Assembly (NCBI RefSeq): GCF_030817415.1
Contig: NZ_JAUSZI010000002.1
Location: 9,709,501 to 9,773,500, forward strand
Length of the DNA stretch: 64,000 nt
Direction: 5' to 3'
Origin: Streptomyces umbrinus
GTDB lineage: Bacteria > Actinomycetota > Actinomycetes > Streptomycetales > Streptomycetaceae
How positions within the stretch are numbered: position 1 is the first letter of the stretch; each line of letters begins with the position of its first letter. Positions 44,163 to 52,326 of the stretch are shown here, piece after piece. A program made the translations under genes and the position numbers. Below the pieces are notes generated by a model that saw only the letters and a list, made by a program, of their open reading frames with translations, searched no databases and was not told the DNA's origin.

Positions 44163-44948
44163 GTGCCCAAGCGCAAGAACACGTTCTCATCCCGGCGGCG
44201 CCGACTCGTCCAGCGCGCCGTCCACGCGGGCTGGTCCTGGGTGCAACGGACGGGCGCGGTGACCGCCGAGCGACCCGGGCGGCTGCACTTCGGGGCGATG
44301 GGAACAGGTACCAGGCTGGCCTTCCCGCAGGGCACCGTCTTCGGTGAGCCGTGGATCCATCTCGGCGACCACTGCATCATCGCCGAACAGGTCACTCTGA
44401 CCGCCGGGCTGATGCCCGACCTCGACCTCGGCCCGGACCCCATCCTCCGCATCGGGGACGGTGTCGTCCTCGGCCGCGGCAGCCATGTCATCGCCGACAC
44501 GACGGTCACGATCGGCAGCGACTGCTACTTCGGTCCGTATGTGTACGTGACGTCCACCAACCACTCCTACGACGACCCCCACGAACCCATCGGCAAGCAG
44601 TGGCCGCGGATGGAGCCGGTGGAGATCGGCCCGGGCTGCTGGATCGGCACGGGCGCGGTGATCCTGCCCGGCGCGCGCATCGGGCGGAACGTCGTGGTCG
44701 CGGCCGGCGCGGTCGTACGCGGTGCCGTCCCCGACCATGCGGTGGTGGCCGGGGCGCCGGCCAGGGTCGTACGCCGCTGGACCCCCGGCGACGGCTGGCA
44801 GCCGCCCCTGCGCACGCCGGCGCCGGTGCCGATTCCCGACGGGGTCACGCCGGAACAGTTGCTCGCCCTGGCCGACCTGGACGCGGAGAGCATCGCCGGG
44901 TTGCGGGCCGTCGAGGGCGCCCACGAGGACGTACGAGCCGAGTCCTGA
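44163..44948 (+). CDS. hexapeptide-repeat acetyltransferase (maltose/galactoside O-acetyltransferase-like)
   Basis: 261 residues. A basic N-terminus (PKRKNTFSSRRRRLVQRAV) precedes a left-handed beta-helix (about 70-205). The acetyl-CoA/active-site stretch is TSTNHSYDDPHEPIGKQ (about 136-152), with the catalytic His of the LacA/Maa group, then CWIGTGAVILPGARIGRNVVVAAGAVV. A hydrophobic/acidic C-terminal tail ends the protein. The acceptor is probably a sugar or surface polymer (inference). The GTG at 44163 has TACGGT (44151-44156) 6 nt upstream, a leaderless pattern. Confidence 0.85.
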   Translation: MPKRKNTFSSRRRRLVQRAVHAGWSWVQRTGAVTAERPGRLHFGAMGTGTRLAFPQGTVFGEPWIHLGDHCIIAEQVTLTAGLMPDLDLGPDPILRIGDGVVLGRGSHVIADTTVTIGSDCYFGPYVYVTSTNHSYDDPHEPIGKQWPRMEPVEIGPGCWIGTGAVILPGARIGRNVVVAAGAVVRGAVPDHAVVAGAPARVVRRWTPGDGWQPPLRTPAPVPIPDGVTPEQLLALADLDAESIAGLRAVEGAHEDVRAES

Positions 44949-44999
44949 CCGGCCGGGGGAGACGGCCGGGGACCTCCGGGGCCGGGGCCCGGTGGTCGC

Positions 45000-45851
45000 T
45001 CAGCCCGTGGCGAGCAGCACTGTGCCCACCAGCGCCAGGCCCGCCCCCGCCGCCTGGATCCCGCGCAGCCGTTCGCTGAGGAAGCCGCGCGCGGCGAGGG
45101 CCGTCACCACCGGGCAGAGAGAGGCGAGGACGGCGGCCACGGTGACCGGGCCGTGCTGGGCGGCCAGTGAGTACGTGCCGTTGGCGGCCACGTCCGCGAG
45201 TCCGACGAACGCCAGGGCCGGGAGGGACCCCCACGCGATCTTCGGGGGAGCCACGCTGCCGCGCCGGACGGCGACGTACAGGGCCGTGCCTCCCGTGACG
45301 ACGTTCGTGACGCGCTGCACGAACAGGGCGAGGAAGAGGCCGGTGAGGGTGGACGACGCCTCGGCGATCAGGGCCATCACCGCACCGAAGCCGAATGCCG
45401 CGACCAGGGTGAGCAGTACGGCCTGCCGCTGCACGGGTGCGCCCCTGAAGTGCGGTCCGCCCGCGAGGACGACCCCCACGACGGCGACCGCGATACCCGC
45501 GAACTGGACCAGGCCCGGGCGCTCGCCGAGGACGAGGCCCACCGCCACGGGGACGGCGATGCTGAGCGAGGCGAGCGGCGAGACGACGCCCATCGGGCCG
45601 AGGGCGAGTGCCTTGTAGAAGGCCAGCATCCCGACGGGTCCGACGAGGCCGGCCGCCACCGCGAACCACAGCTGCGGACTCGCCTCGCTCCAGGCGCCGG
45701 TGACGAGGACGATCACGCCGAGCACGACGGCGGCGATCGACTGCGAGACGACCACGACCGTCAGCGCGGGCGTACGTCGTGCCAGCAGCCCTCCGCCGAA
45801 GTCGGCCAGCCCCCAGAGGAGGCTTGTGGCCAGGGCGAACAGCGCTGTCAT
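45000..45851 (-). CDS. EamA/DMT-family transporter
   Basis: 283 residues with ten predicted transmembrane helices in two EamA halves (about 1-135 and 145-280). The first half starts ALFALATSLLWGLADFGGG and ends PLASLSIAVPVAVGLVLGERPG; the second repeats it as VAAVLASLCPVVTALAARGFLSERL. It exports amino acids, metabolites or drugs. ATG at 45851. Divergent from an XRE-cupin regulator with shared operators, so the regulator's ligand is probably the transport substrate. Confidence 0.9.
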   Translation of the reverse strand: MTALFALATSLLWGLADFGGGLLARRTPALTVVVVSQSIAAVVLGVIVLVTGAWSEASPQLWFAVAAGLVGPVGMLAFYKALALGPMGVVSPLASLSIAVPVAVGLVLGERPGLVQFAGIAVAVVGVVLAGGPHFRGAPVQRQAVLLTLVAAFGFGAVMALIAEASSTLTGLFLALFVQRVTNVVTGGTALYVAVRRGSVAPPKIAWGSLPALAFVGLADVAANGTYSLAAQHGPVTVAAVLASLCPVVTALAARGFLSERLRGIQAAGAGLALVGTVLLATG

Positions 45852-45869
45852 CCGATGCCTCGCAGTACA

Positions 45870-45880
45870 GTTCGATGAAC
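45870..45880. promoter_or_regulatory. XRE-cupin operator copy 1
   Basis: GTTCGATGAAC, an 11-bp near-palindrome (GTTC...GAAC), 19 bp before the transporter ATG. It has the same half-sites as copy 2, 37 bp away. Confidence 0.6.
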
Positions 45881-45905
45881 GATTCGGTGCACCACACCGT
45901 AGTTC

Positions 45906-45918
45906 AGTTCATTGAACT
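45906..45918. promoter_or_regulatory. XRE-cupin operator copy 2
   Basis: AGTTCATTGAACT, perfect 6-bp arms around one base. A third half-site, TTGAAC, occurs at 45934-45939. The sites lie between the divergent transporter and regulator genes. Confidence 0.7.
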
Positions 45919-45992
45919 CTGTCATCCAGAATATTGAACGAATCTCATGGGGGCCGAGCCTCATGAGGACCACGAGAACAATTGGACGGAAA

Positions 45993-46565
45993 GTGTCGGA
46001 TCTCGACCTCCTGACCCAGTCCCTGGCGCGCAGCGTCAAGCGCTGGCGCACCGAGCGCGGCTTCACCCTGGACACGCTCGCGGCCCGCGCCGGGGTCAGC
46101 CGCGGCATGCTCATCCAGATCGAGCAGGCCCGCACCAACCCCAGCCTGGGCACCGTCGTCAAGATCGGTGACGCGCTCGGCATCAGCATCACCACGCTGC
46201 TCGACTACGAGCAGGGACCGAAGGTCCGGATCGTCCCGGCCGACCAGGCCGTTCGGCTCTGGCACACCGACGCGGGCAGCTACAACCGGCTCCTCGCGGG
46301 CACCGAGGCGCCCGGCCCGCTGGAGATGTGGGACTGGCTGCTGATGCCGGGCGAGGGCAGCCCCTCCGACCCGCACCCCACGGGAACGGTCGAGCTCCTG
46401 CATGTCACGAAGGGCGAGCTGACGCTCACCGTCGACGGCGAGGAGTACCGCGTCCCCGCGGGCGCGAGCGTCTCCTTCGAGGCCAACACCCCTCACACGT
46501 ACGCCAATTCGGGCGACGTACCGCTGGAGATGGTCATGGCCGTGTCGGTCCCGGGCGTGCACTGA
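45993..46565 (+). CDS. XRE-family regulator with C-terminal cupin
   Basis: 190 residues from a GTG at 45993. The helix-turn-helix (about 12-65) is RGFTLDTLAARAGVSRGMLIQIEQARTNPSLGTVVKIGDALG in register. The C-terminal cupin (about 105-190) has PTGTVELLHVTKGELTLTVDGEEYRVPAG and FEANTPHTYAN, a small-molecule sensor. An ATG at 45963 is in frame, but residues before SDLDLLTQSLARSVKRW are not family-like. It likely autoregulates and controls the divergent EamA transporter through the GTTCNNTGAAC sites. Confidence 0.9.
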   Translation: MSDLDLLTQSLARSVKRWRTERGFTLDTLAARAGVSRGMLIQIEQARTNPSLGTVVKIGDALGISITTLLDYEQGPKVRIVPADQAVRLWHTDAGSYNRLLAGTEAPGPLEMWDWLLMPGEGSPSDPHPTGTVELLHVTKGELTLTVDGEEYRVPAGASVSFEANTPHTYANSGDVPLEMVMAVSVPGVH

Positions 46566-46608
46566 GACCCTCGTCCGGCGCTGTGCGCACGGCTGTTAGC
46601 GTGCCGTC

Positions 46609-47166
46609 ATGCGCGCACCCATCGGACAATTCGACGACGCCACCCCCGCTCCCGACTGCCTCGACACACTGACCCGCCCGGTCGCCGACGCCGTACGCCA
46701 GTGGCGCGGCAGCGTCCCCGCCGACCAGATCGTGTACGTCGACACCGAGCCGGAGTGGGCCGACACCGCCACCTTCGTCGAGCACTACGGCAAGGACCTC
46801 CTCGACCGGTCGGCCAACTGCGTGGTCGTCGCGGGCAAGCGGGGAGGGGAGAGCACGCTCGCCGCGTGTGTCGTGCTCTCGACCACCCGCGTCGACGTGA
46901 ACGGCGCCGTGCGCCGCCAACTCGGCGCGCGCAAGGCCTCGTTCGCGTCGATGGACACGGCGACCGGCGAGACCGGCATGGAGTACGGCGGCATCACGCC
47001 GATCGGACTCCCCGCCGACTGGCCGGTGTTGGTGGACTCGGCGGTGGTCGATCTCCCGTACGTGCTGGTCGGCAGCGGTCGCCGGCGGGGGAAGCTGCTC
47101 GTTCCGGGGAAGGTGTTCGCGGAGCTGCCGAACGCCGTGGTGCTGGAGGGACTCGGGGTCGCCTGA
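46609..47166 (+). CDS. YbaK/ProX-type aminoacyl-tRNA deacylase-like protein
   Basis: 185 residues, YbaK/EbsC domain. The catalytic-type Lys is in CVVVAGKRGGESTLAACVVLS (about 71-91). DVNGAVRRQLGARKASFASMDTATGETGMEYGGITPIGLP carries the GxxxGGxxPxG family signature (about 104-143). Such proteins hydrolyse mischarged tRNAs (for example Cys-tRNAPro), but the specificity of this subgroup is unproven. The ATG at 46609 has TAGCGT (46597-46602) 6 nt before it, a leaderless pattern. Confidence 0.86.
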   Translation: MRAPIGQFDDATPAPDCLDTLTRPVADAVRQWRGSVPADQIVYVDTEPEWADTATFVEHYGKDLLDRSANCVVVAGKRGGESTLAACVVLSTTRVDVNGAVRRQLGARKASFASMDTATGETGMEYGGITPIGLPADWPVLVDSAVVDLPYVLVGSGRRRGKLLVPGKVFAELPNAVVLEGLGVA

Positions 47167-47181
47167 CCCTTTCCGTTTCCG

Positions 47182-48321
47182 TCAGGCGGTCGTGTGGTGG
47201 GCCAGGGCGAGATGGGGGTCCGTCTCGCCCGGCGCGGGTGACGGGTCCGCGTGGACCAGGGCCGCGGTGAGTCCCGGGACGGCGTGCAGCAGGGCGTGTT
47301 CGGCCTCGACCGCGATGCCGTGGGCCTGCCGTACGCTCGCCTCGCCGTCGACTACCACCGCCACCTCGGCCCGCAGCCGGTGACCGATCCAGCGCAGCCG
47401 CAGCTCACCCACCGCCTGCACGCCCGGCACCTCGCGCAGCGCCCGCTCGGCCGTGTCGACCAGTTCCGGGTCGATCGCGTCCATGACCCGGCGGAAGACC
47501 TCGCGCGCGGCGTCGCGCAGCACCAGCAGCAGGGCGACCGTGATGGCCAACCCGACCACCGGGTCGGCGAGTTGCCAGCCGAGCGCGGCGCCGCCCGCGC
47601 CGAGAAGCACGGCGAGCGAGGTGAATCCGTCGGTGCGCGCGTGCAGCCCGTCCGCGACGAGCGCCGCCGAGCCGATCTCGCGGCCGACGCGGATGCGATA
47701 GCGGGCCACCCACTCGTTGCCCGCGAAGCCGATGACGGCCGCCGCGGCGACGATCGGGATGTGCTCGACCGGGCGCGGCGCGAACAGCCGGTCGACGGCC
47801 GTCCAGCCCGCGAAGACCGCGGACGCGGCGATCGTCAGCACGATCGCGAGTCCCGCCAGGTCCTCGGCCCGGCCGTAGCCGTACGTGAACCGGCGCGTCG
47901 CCGCCCTTCTACCCAGCACGAAGGCGATGCCGAGCGGTACGGCGGTGAGCGCGTCCGCCGCGTTGTGCACGGTGTCGCCGAGCAGCGCGACCGAACCGGA
48001 GACCGCGACGACCACCGCCTGGGCCACCGCGGTCACGCCGAGGACGGCCAGCGAGATCCAGAGGGTGCGGATGCCTCGGGCCGAGGACTCGAGGGCCGGG
48101 TCGACCTTGTCGGTGGACGCGTGGGAGTGGGGCTTGAGGAGGTGGGCGACGCGGTGGGCGAGACGGTGACGGAGGTCGTGGCGGAGGCCTTGGCGGGCGC
48201 GGGGCGGGTGCCCGGCGCCGTGCTCGTGGCCGGGGGCGCCGCGGTCCTGCCGGTGCCCGTGGTGGTGATGCCCCTGCCCGTGCTCGTCCTGGTGGCTGTG
48301 CCCGTGGTGCCCGGCGCTCAC
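47182..48321 (-). CDS. cation diffusion facilitator (Zn/Co-type) exporter
   Basis: 379 residues. A His-rich N-terminus (GHHGHSHQDEHG and GHHHHGH, residues about 3-24) precedes six transmembrane helices. The metal site pairs are in GDTVHNAADALTAVPLG (HxxxD, about 152) and ADGLHARTDGFTSLAVL (HxxxD, about 265). The C-terminal ferredoxin-like domain includes VPGVQAVGELRLRWIGHRLRAEVAVVVDG. It exports divalent metal in exchange for protons. The GTG at 48321 has AAAGGGG 6 nt upstream; an in-frame Met upstream would add a non-homologous lead. Divergent from an ArsR repressor. Confidence 0.93.
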   Translation of the reverse strand: MSAGHHGHSHQDEHGQGHHHHGHRQDRGAPGHEHGAGHPPRARQGLRHDLRHRLAHRVAHLLKPHSHASTDKVDPALESSARGIRTLWISLAVLGVTAVAQAVVVAVSGSVALLGDTVHNAADALTAVPLGIAFVLGRRAATRRFTYGYGRAEDLAGLAIVLTIAASAVFAGWTAVDRLFAPRPVEHIPIVAAAAVIGFAGNEWVARYRIRVGREIGSAALVADGLHARTDGFTSLAVLLGAGGAALGWQLADPVVGLAITVALLLVLRDAAREVFRRVMDAIDPELVDTAERALREVPGVQAVGELRLRWIGHRLRAEVAVVVDGEASVRQAHGIAVEAEHALLHAVPGLTAALVHADPSPAPGETDPHLALAHHTTA

Positions 48322-48399
48322 ATGGATCCCCTTTCCGGTTTCCGGTGTGCTTGATTCCGGTGTGCTCGGTGGACTCGACGACGCCCACGGAGCCATTAT

Positions 48400-48415
48400 G
48401 TGCGTATGAGCGCAC
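48400..48415. promoter_or_regulatory. ArsR/SmtB operator candidate
   Basis: GTGCG-TATGAG-CGCAC, 5-bp perfect arms spaced by 6, embedded in the larger near-palindrome ATGTGCG...CGCACGCAT. It overlaps the regulator start codon region, between the divergent exporter and repressor. Confidence 0.45.
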
Positions 48416-48765
48416 GCATGCACCTGTCACCTGCGAACGATGAGCACCCGCGCACGCCGGGCGAGGAGCAGTTCGCCCTCGCCGCGGAGGTTCTCGCCCT
48501 CCTGGGGGACCGCACCAGGCTCGTCCTGCTGCACGCCCTGGCCGAGGACGAGGCCGACGTCACGACGCTGACGGAGCGCTGCGGAGCGGCCCGTCCGGCC
48601 GTCAGCCAGCATCTGGCGCGGCTGCGGCTCGCGGGTCTCGTCAACACGCGCAAGGAGGGCCGCAGGGTGATCTACTCCCTGCGCGACGGCCACCTGCGCC
48701 GGGTCGTGGACGAGGCCCTGAACCTGGCCGACCACCGGCTGAGCGACCGGCCGACGCACGACTGA
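48406..48765 (+). CDS. ArsR/SmtB-family metal-responsive repressor
   Basis: 119 residues. The winged helix is LGDRTRLVLLHALAEDEADVTTL then RPAVSQHLARLRLAGLV and the wing RKEGRRVIYSL. Helix 5, DGHLRRVVDEALNLADH, offers an alpha5-type metal site (DxH ... H), but one of the four CzrA-type ligands (the first His of HxxH) is Leu, so coordination may be altered. No alpha3N CxC motif. The start is chosen among GTG 48400, ATG 48406 and ATG 48418. It should derepress the divergent CDF exporter on metal excess. Confidence 0.88.
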   Translation: MSARMHLSPANDEHPRTPGEEQFALAAEVLALLGDRTRLVLLHALAEDEADVTTLTERCGAARPAVSQHLARLRLAGLVNTRKEGRRVIYSLRDGHLRRVVDEALNLADHRLSDRPTHD

Positions 48766-48942
48766 GGCGGCCTGTTTCGGCCAGGGCCCTCGGGTACTCG
48801 GGGCGTGAGCCGGAAACCGCCTCCGGGCGCGGGACGCCGATGCGGGTGATGCTGGAGGTGACGGAACCACGGCCCCGAGGGCGCTTCCGACGCTGCCGGA
48901 CGTCCGCGTACGCCGGTCGGCCCGATTCAGGACGGTACTGCC

Positions 48943-49740
48943 ATGAACCGCGACGCAACACTCCGAAGCGACGTCATCTCCAGCCATGCGGTGGTCGGCG
49001 CCCCGTGCTGGGTCAGCCTGACGGCGCGCGACCAGCAGGCCGCGGAGGACTTCTACCGGGCGGTGCTCGGCTGGCGGTTCCGGGAGGCCAGGCTGATGGA
49101 CCGGTTCCGGATCGCGTACGCGGAAGGGGTGCCCGTGGCCGGCATCGCCGCCGTGGCCTCCATGTGGCAGATGGCCGTCGCCTGGACCCCGTACTTCGCC
49201 GTGGACAGCGCGGACGAGGCCGTCGCCCGTGGCCAGGAGCGCGGCGGTACGACGGCGGTCGGGCCCATCGGCTTCCCGCCGGGCCGAGCCGCCCTGCTGG
49301 CCGACCGAGACGGCGCCGTCTTCGGCATCTGGGAGGGCCAGCTCGTCGCCGGCTGGGAGACCTGGCGCCGGGCGGCCCCGGCCTTCCTGCGGCTGCACAC
49401 GCGCAACGCCTTCGACGCCGCGATGTTCTACGGGGAGGTCCTGGAGTGGGCCACCTCGGAACCCGGCTGCATCGAGGTCCACTACGACGGCGACGAGGTC
49501 GTGCTGCGCAGCGACGGCGACGTGGTGGCCCGTATCCACTCCGGTGCGGTGGAGGCGGCGCCCGATCCCACGGTCCGGCCGCACTGGCAGGTCCACTTCG
49601 CGGTCGACGACGTCGACGCGTGCGTGAGTGCGGCGCTGGCCCACGGGGGCAGAGTCCAGGAGGGCGCGTCCTCGCAGGAGGCGGTGCTGCGGGACCCCGA
49701 CGGCGCGCAGTTCACGGTCGCGTCGCGGAAGGAGCGGTGA
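48943..49740 (+). CDS. VOC-family protein with two glyoxalase-like domains
   Basis: 265 residues: two betaalphabetabetabeta modules (about 18-130 and 140-260). Domain 1 starts APCWVSLTARDQQAAEDFYRAVLGWRF and ends DRDGAVFGIWEG; domain 2 ends LRDPDGAQFTVASR. This hydroxylase-like layout (CFP-30B type) often lacks catalytic metals; possible ligands are scattered. Function uncertain: antibiotic sequestration or dioxygenase-like roles are family options. ATG at 48943. The 177-bp gap before it shows no gene. Confidence 0.85.
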   Translation: MNRDATLRSDVISSHAVVGAPCWVSLTARDQQAAEDFYRAVLGWRFREARLMDRFRIAYAEGVPVAGIAAVASMWQMAVAWTPYFAVDSADEAVARGQERGGTTAVGPIGFPPGRAALLADRDGAVFGIWEGQLVAGWETWRRAAPAFLRLHTRNAFDAAMFYGEVLEWATSEPGCIEVHYDGDEVVLRSDGDVVARIHSGAVEAAPDPTVRPHWQVHFAVDDVDACVSAALAHGGRVQEGASSQEAVLRDPDGAQFTVASRKER

Positions 49741-49804
49741 GGCCGTGCCTGCCGGAACGATGGGATCGCGCCACCAGAATGAATGCCTCCGGCTGAAAAA
49801 AGCC

Positions 49805-49825
49805 CATCAATGACCGGAATTGATG
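49805..49825. other. hairpin downstream of the VOC gene
   Basis: CATCAAT (49805-49811) and ATTGATG (49819-49825), perfect 7-bp arms with a 7-nt loop, in an unusually AT-rich stretch. Terminator or operator for the MHYT gene; not decidable. Confidence 0.45.
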
Positions 49826-49934
49826 AACGTGGCACTGGGTTATCCGCGAATCGATCGAAACCGCTTGCTTCCGCCGCGTCACCACGCGTAGACCTGTCCC
49901 CCGCAACACTTGTGTTTCGGGGGGATGTTGGCAT

Positions 49935-50816
49935 ATGCAAGGAACTGTCGACGGATTCAGCTATGGAATGGTCACGCCGCTGGCCGCCTACGTCATGGCA
50001 TGCCTGGGGGCGGCCCTGGGGCTGCGCTGCATCACTCGGTCACTGCGCAACGACCAGTCGTGGAAGCCGGGCTGGCTGGCGCTGGGAGCGGCATCGATCG
50101 GATGCGGAATATGGACGATGCATTTCATCGCCATGATCGGATTCCAGGTCGAGGAAAGCCGTATTCGCTATGACGTCGGCCTGACGATTCTCAGCCTCGC
50201 CGTGGCGATTGTCGTCGTCGGCCTGGGAGTTTTCGCCGTCGGCTACCGCGGCGCGAACACGGCGACCCTCCTCATGGCGGGCACCTTCACGGGCATCGGG
50301 GTCGCAGCCATGCACTACATAGGCATGGCTGCCATCCGCGTGAACGGCAGCCTGCAGTACGACGTCCGCACCGTGGCCCTCTCCGTCGTGATCGCCATCC
50401 TCGCCGCGACCGCCGCACTCTGGGCCGCGGTCGCGATCCGCGGCTTCATGACCAGCCTGGGGGCCAGCCTCGTCATGGGCGTCGCCGTCTCCGGCATGCA
50501 CTACACGGGCATGGCGGCCGTCAGCGTGCACCTCCACGACGCGACCGGCTCGCCAGGCGCCGGCGGCTCCGCCTACACGCTCCTGCTCCCCATGCTCCTC
50601 GGCCCCGCCCTCTTCCTGCTGCTCGCGGGAGTGGTCGTGATGTTCGACCCGATGCTGGTCCTCGGGGACGGCGACTGGAGGCGACCCGTCACCGGCCGAC
50701 GTGCGCCCACGCGGCAGGCGGCCTGGGCCGAAGAGTCCGGCTCCCTTTTCGAGGCGCCGTCCGACGCGAGTCGGCGCGCGTACGGGCAGGCGGCGCCGGC
50801 ACCGCGCAACCTGTGA
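49935..50816 (+). CDS. MHYT-domain integral membrane sensor
   Basis: 293 residues with seven transmembrane helices. Three MHYT motifs lie at membrane faces: TMHFIAM (about 61-67), AMHYIGMAAI (about 125-134) and GMHYTGMAAV (about 191-200). MHYT domains are proposed to bind copper and sense gases such as O2, CO or NO. Unlike most homologues, no GGDEF/EAL or kinase domain is fused; the tail is short and disordered. ATG at 49935 with GGGGGGA at 49919-49925. TTGCTT (49865-49870) and TAGACC (49889-49894), spaced by 18, form a candidate promoter. Confidence 0.92.
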   Translation: MQGTVDGFSYGMVTPLAAYVMACLGAALGLRCITRSLRNDQSWKPGWLALGAASIGCGIWTMHFIAMIGFQVEESRIRYDVGLTILSLAVAIVVVGLGVFAVGYRGANTATLLMAGTFTGIGVAAMHYIGMAAIRVNGSLQYDVRTVALSVVIAILAATAALWAAVAIRGFMTSLGASLVMGVAVSGMHYTGMAAVSVHLHDATGSPGAGGSAYTLLLPMLLGPALFLLLAGVVVMFDPMLVLGDGDWRRPVTGRRAPTRQAAWAEESGSLFEAPSDASRRAYGQAAPAPRNL

Positions 50817-50838
50817 GCGCGCGCCGGCTCCGCGGCCC

Positions 50839-50867
50839 GGCGCGGGATCTCGATCGCCGGGCAGCGG
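50839..50867. repeat. 29-bp direct repeat, left copy (intergenic)
   Basis: Identical over 29 bp to 52335-52363, same orientation. The right copy encodes the last residues of the CoA-binding protein; this left copy is non-coding. The sugar dehydrogenase gene lies between the two. Confidence 0.85.
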
Positions 50868-50882
50868 GCCGTTCTCCCTCGC

Positions 50883-50944
50883 CGGTCCGCTTCAGCGGGT
50901 TCGTCGGTCCGCTTCAGCGGGTTCGTCGGTCCGCTTCAGCGGGC
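50883..50944. repeat. three 22-nt tandem repeats, each a mini-hairpin
   Basis: Units at 50883-50904, 50905-50926 and 50927-50944 (partial). Each contains CCGCTTCAGCGG (CCGC/GCGG around TTCA). They fill the gap between convergent genes and may act as a bidirectional terminator. Confidence 0.85.
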
Positions 50945-50949
50945 AGTGG

Positions 50950-52086
50950 TCACGCCGGGTCGATGCGGGAGACGCTGCCACCGATGGCGAGCACGTACAG
51001 CTCGCCGTCGCCGCTCTGTACGAACGAGATGACCTCCCCGCCGTTGACTCCGAGGTCGCTCTCGCCGGTCACCTTCCCGTTCCTCATCCGCAGGGTGCGC
51101 AGAGTCCCGTCGCAGTAGTCGCTGAACACGTACTGCCCCCTGAGGGCCGGTATCGCCCTGCCGCGGTAGACGTATCCGCCGGTCACCGAGCAGCCCAGCC
51201 CGGTGCGGTCGTACTCGTGGACCGGCGGCACGTGGTTCGCGGGTTCCGTGCCGCCGCGGAAGGGATGGGTGCCCTCCATCTGGGACCAGCCGTAGTTCTC
51301 GCCGCCCCTGCTCTTCGCCGGGGCCCAGTCGATCTCCTCCCAGTCGCTCTGGCCGACGTCACCGATCAGCAGGTCGCCGGTGTGTGCGTCGAAGGAGAAC
51401 CGCCATGGGTTGCGCAGCCCGTACGCCCAGATCTCGTCCTTCGCGTTCGGGTCGTTCACGAAGGGGTTGTCCCGCGGGATCGCGTACGGCTTGCCGCCCT
51501 GCGGGTCGATCCGCAGCATTTTGCCGAGCAGCGTGTCGAGGTTCTGTCCGTTGCCGTGCGGGTCGCCGCCCGAGCCGCCGTCGCCGAGCGCGATGTAGAG
51601 GTAGCCGTCGGGGCCGAACCTGATGTCACCGCCGTTGTGGTTCGGGTAGGGCTGCGTCTGGGTGATGACGGTGCGCCGGGTGTTCGGCCGGATCTTGCCG
51701 TTCCGTACGGCGAACTCGTCGACGGTGCTGGTGCCTTCGAGGTTCGTGTACGAGATGTAGAAGTGCGCGAACCGCTTGTCGAACGCGATGCCCAGCAGGC
51801 CGCGTTCGCCGTCGGTGGTGGTGTCGCCGGATATGTCGAGGACGGGTTCGCCGAGCCCCTTGTCGTCCAGGACCCGTACCGTGCCCGCGCGTTCGGCTAT
51901 CCAGACCGTGCCACCGGGCCCGGCGGCGCCGGCGATCGGGTTCTGGGCTTTGGCCACTTCCCTCAGCGCGACCTTCGCCGCCTGACGTGGGGCGGCGGGC
52001 TCGTCGGCGGACGCGGTGGTCAGGGCGAGGGATGCGACGAGGCAGATGGTGCCGATGAACGCCGTGCTTCGGGTGCGAACTTTCAC
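50950..52086 (-). CDS. secreted PQQ-dependent sugar dehydrogenase (glucose/sorbosone dehydrogenase family)
   Basis: 378 residues. Signal peptide about 1-27 (basic KVRTRS, hydrophobic FIGTICLVASLAL, TTASADE cleavage region). A six-bladed beta-propeller follows: the catalytic His is in PYPNHNGGDIRFGPDG (about 147), calcium/PQQ ligands in LYIALGDGGSGGDP, and Arg in YGLRNPWRFSFD. It oxidises aldoses outside the membrane with PQQ. The GTG at 52086 follows GGAGGG with 5-nt spacing. No PQQ synthesis gene in the window. A DasR-like site and TATCCT -10 lie upstream. Confidence 0.91.
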   Translation of the reverse strand: MKVRTRSTAFIGTICLVASLALTTASADEPAAPRQAAKVALREVAKAQNPIAGAAGPGGTVWIAERAGTVRVLDDKGLGEPVLDISGDTTTDGERGLLGIAFDKRFAHFYISYTNLEGTSTVDEFAVRNGKIRPNTRRTVITQTQPYPNHNGGDIRFGPDGYLYIALGDGGSGGDPHGNGQNLDTLLGKMLRIDPQGGKPYAIPRDNPFVNDPNAKDEIWAYGLRNPWRFSFDAHTGDLLIGDVGQSDWEEIDWAPAKSRGGENYGWSQMEGTHPFRGGTEPANHVPPVHEYDRTGLGCSVTGGYVYRGRAIPALRGQYVFSDYCDGTLRTLRMRNGKVTGESDLGVNGGEVISFVQSGDGELYVLAIGGSVSRIDPA

Positions 52087-52228
52087 CGTGACCCTCCATG
52101 AGGCGGGGAGTGGGGAAGTCACCCGGCTGCCTGGGGCAGGGTTGTGTGGGTGTCGCCCGAGCCAGCACGCAACCTGGGTGGGGGGATTGTGTGCCGCTGG
52201 CCACGGATGAGGATACTGGGGCAGGGCG

Positions 52229-52246
52229 GTTTGGCCTAGACCAATA
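52229..52246. promoter_or_regulatory. DasR-responsive-element-like site upstream of the sugar dehydrogenase
   Basis: TGGCCTAGACCA (52232-52243) matches 11 of 12 bases of the core TGGTCTAGACCA of DasR sites. It lies about 146 bp before the dehydrogenase GTG; a minus-strand -10 TATCCT is at 52215-52210. The rest of the 240-bp gap holds the repeat at 52266-52311. Confidence 0.5.
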
Positions 52247-52265
52247 ACCAGCCCAACTGCCCCTG

Positions 52266-52311
52266 TTCCGCTGTGGGTTCACATCCCGTTCGGCTGTGGG
52301 TTCACGTCCCG
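52266..52311. repeat. two 23-nt tandem repeats after a stop codon
   Basis: Units 52266-52288 and 52289-52311 share CTGTGGGTTCAC and differ at two positions overall. They lie 15 bp beyond the stop of the minus-strand CoA-binding gene. Confidence 0.85.
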
Positions 52312-52326
52312 CACCCACCGCGCACG

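Noticed and set aside
49770..49830. Cyclic-di-GMP riboswitch upstream of the MHYT gene
   Set aside because: GCCTCCGGCTGAAAAAAGCC resembles part of a GEMM core, but the other conserved blocks and the pairing of the two helices are absent.
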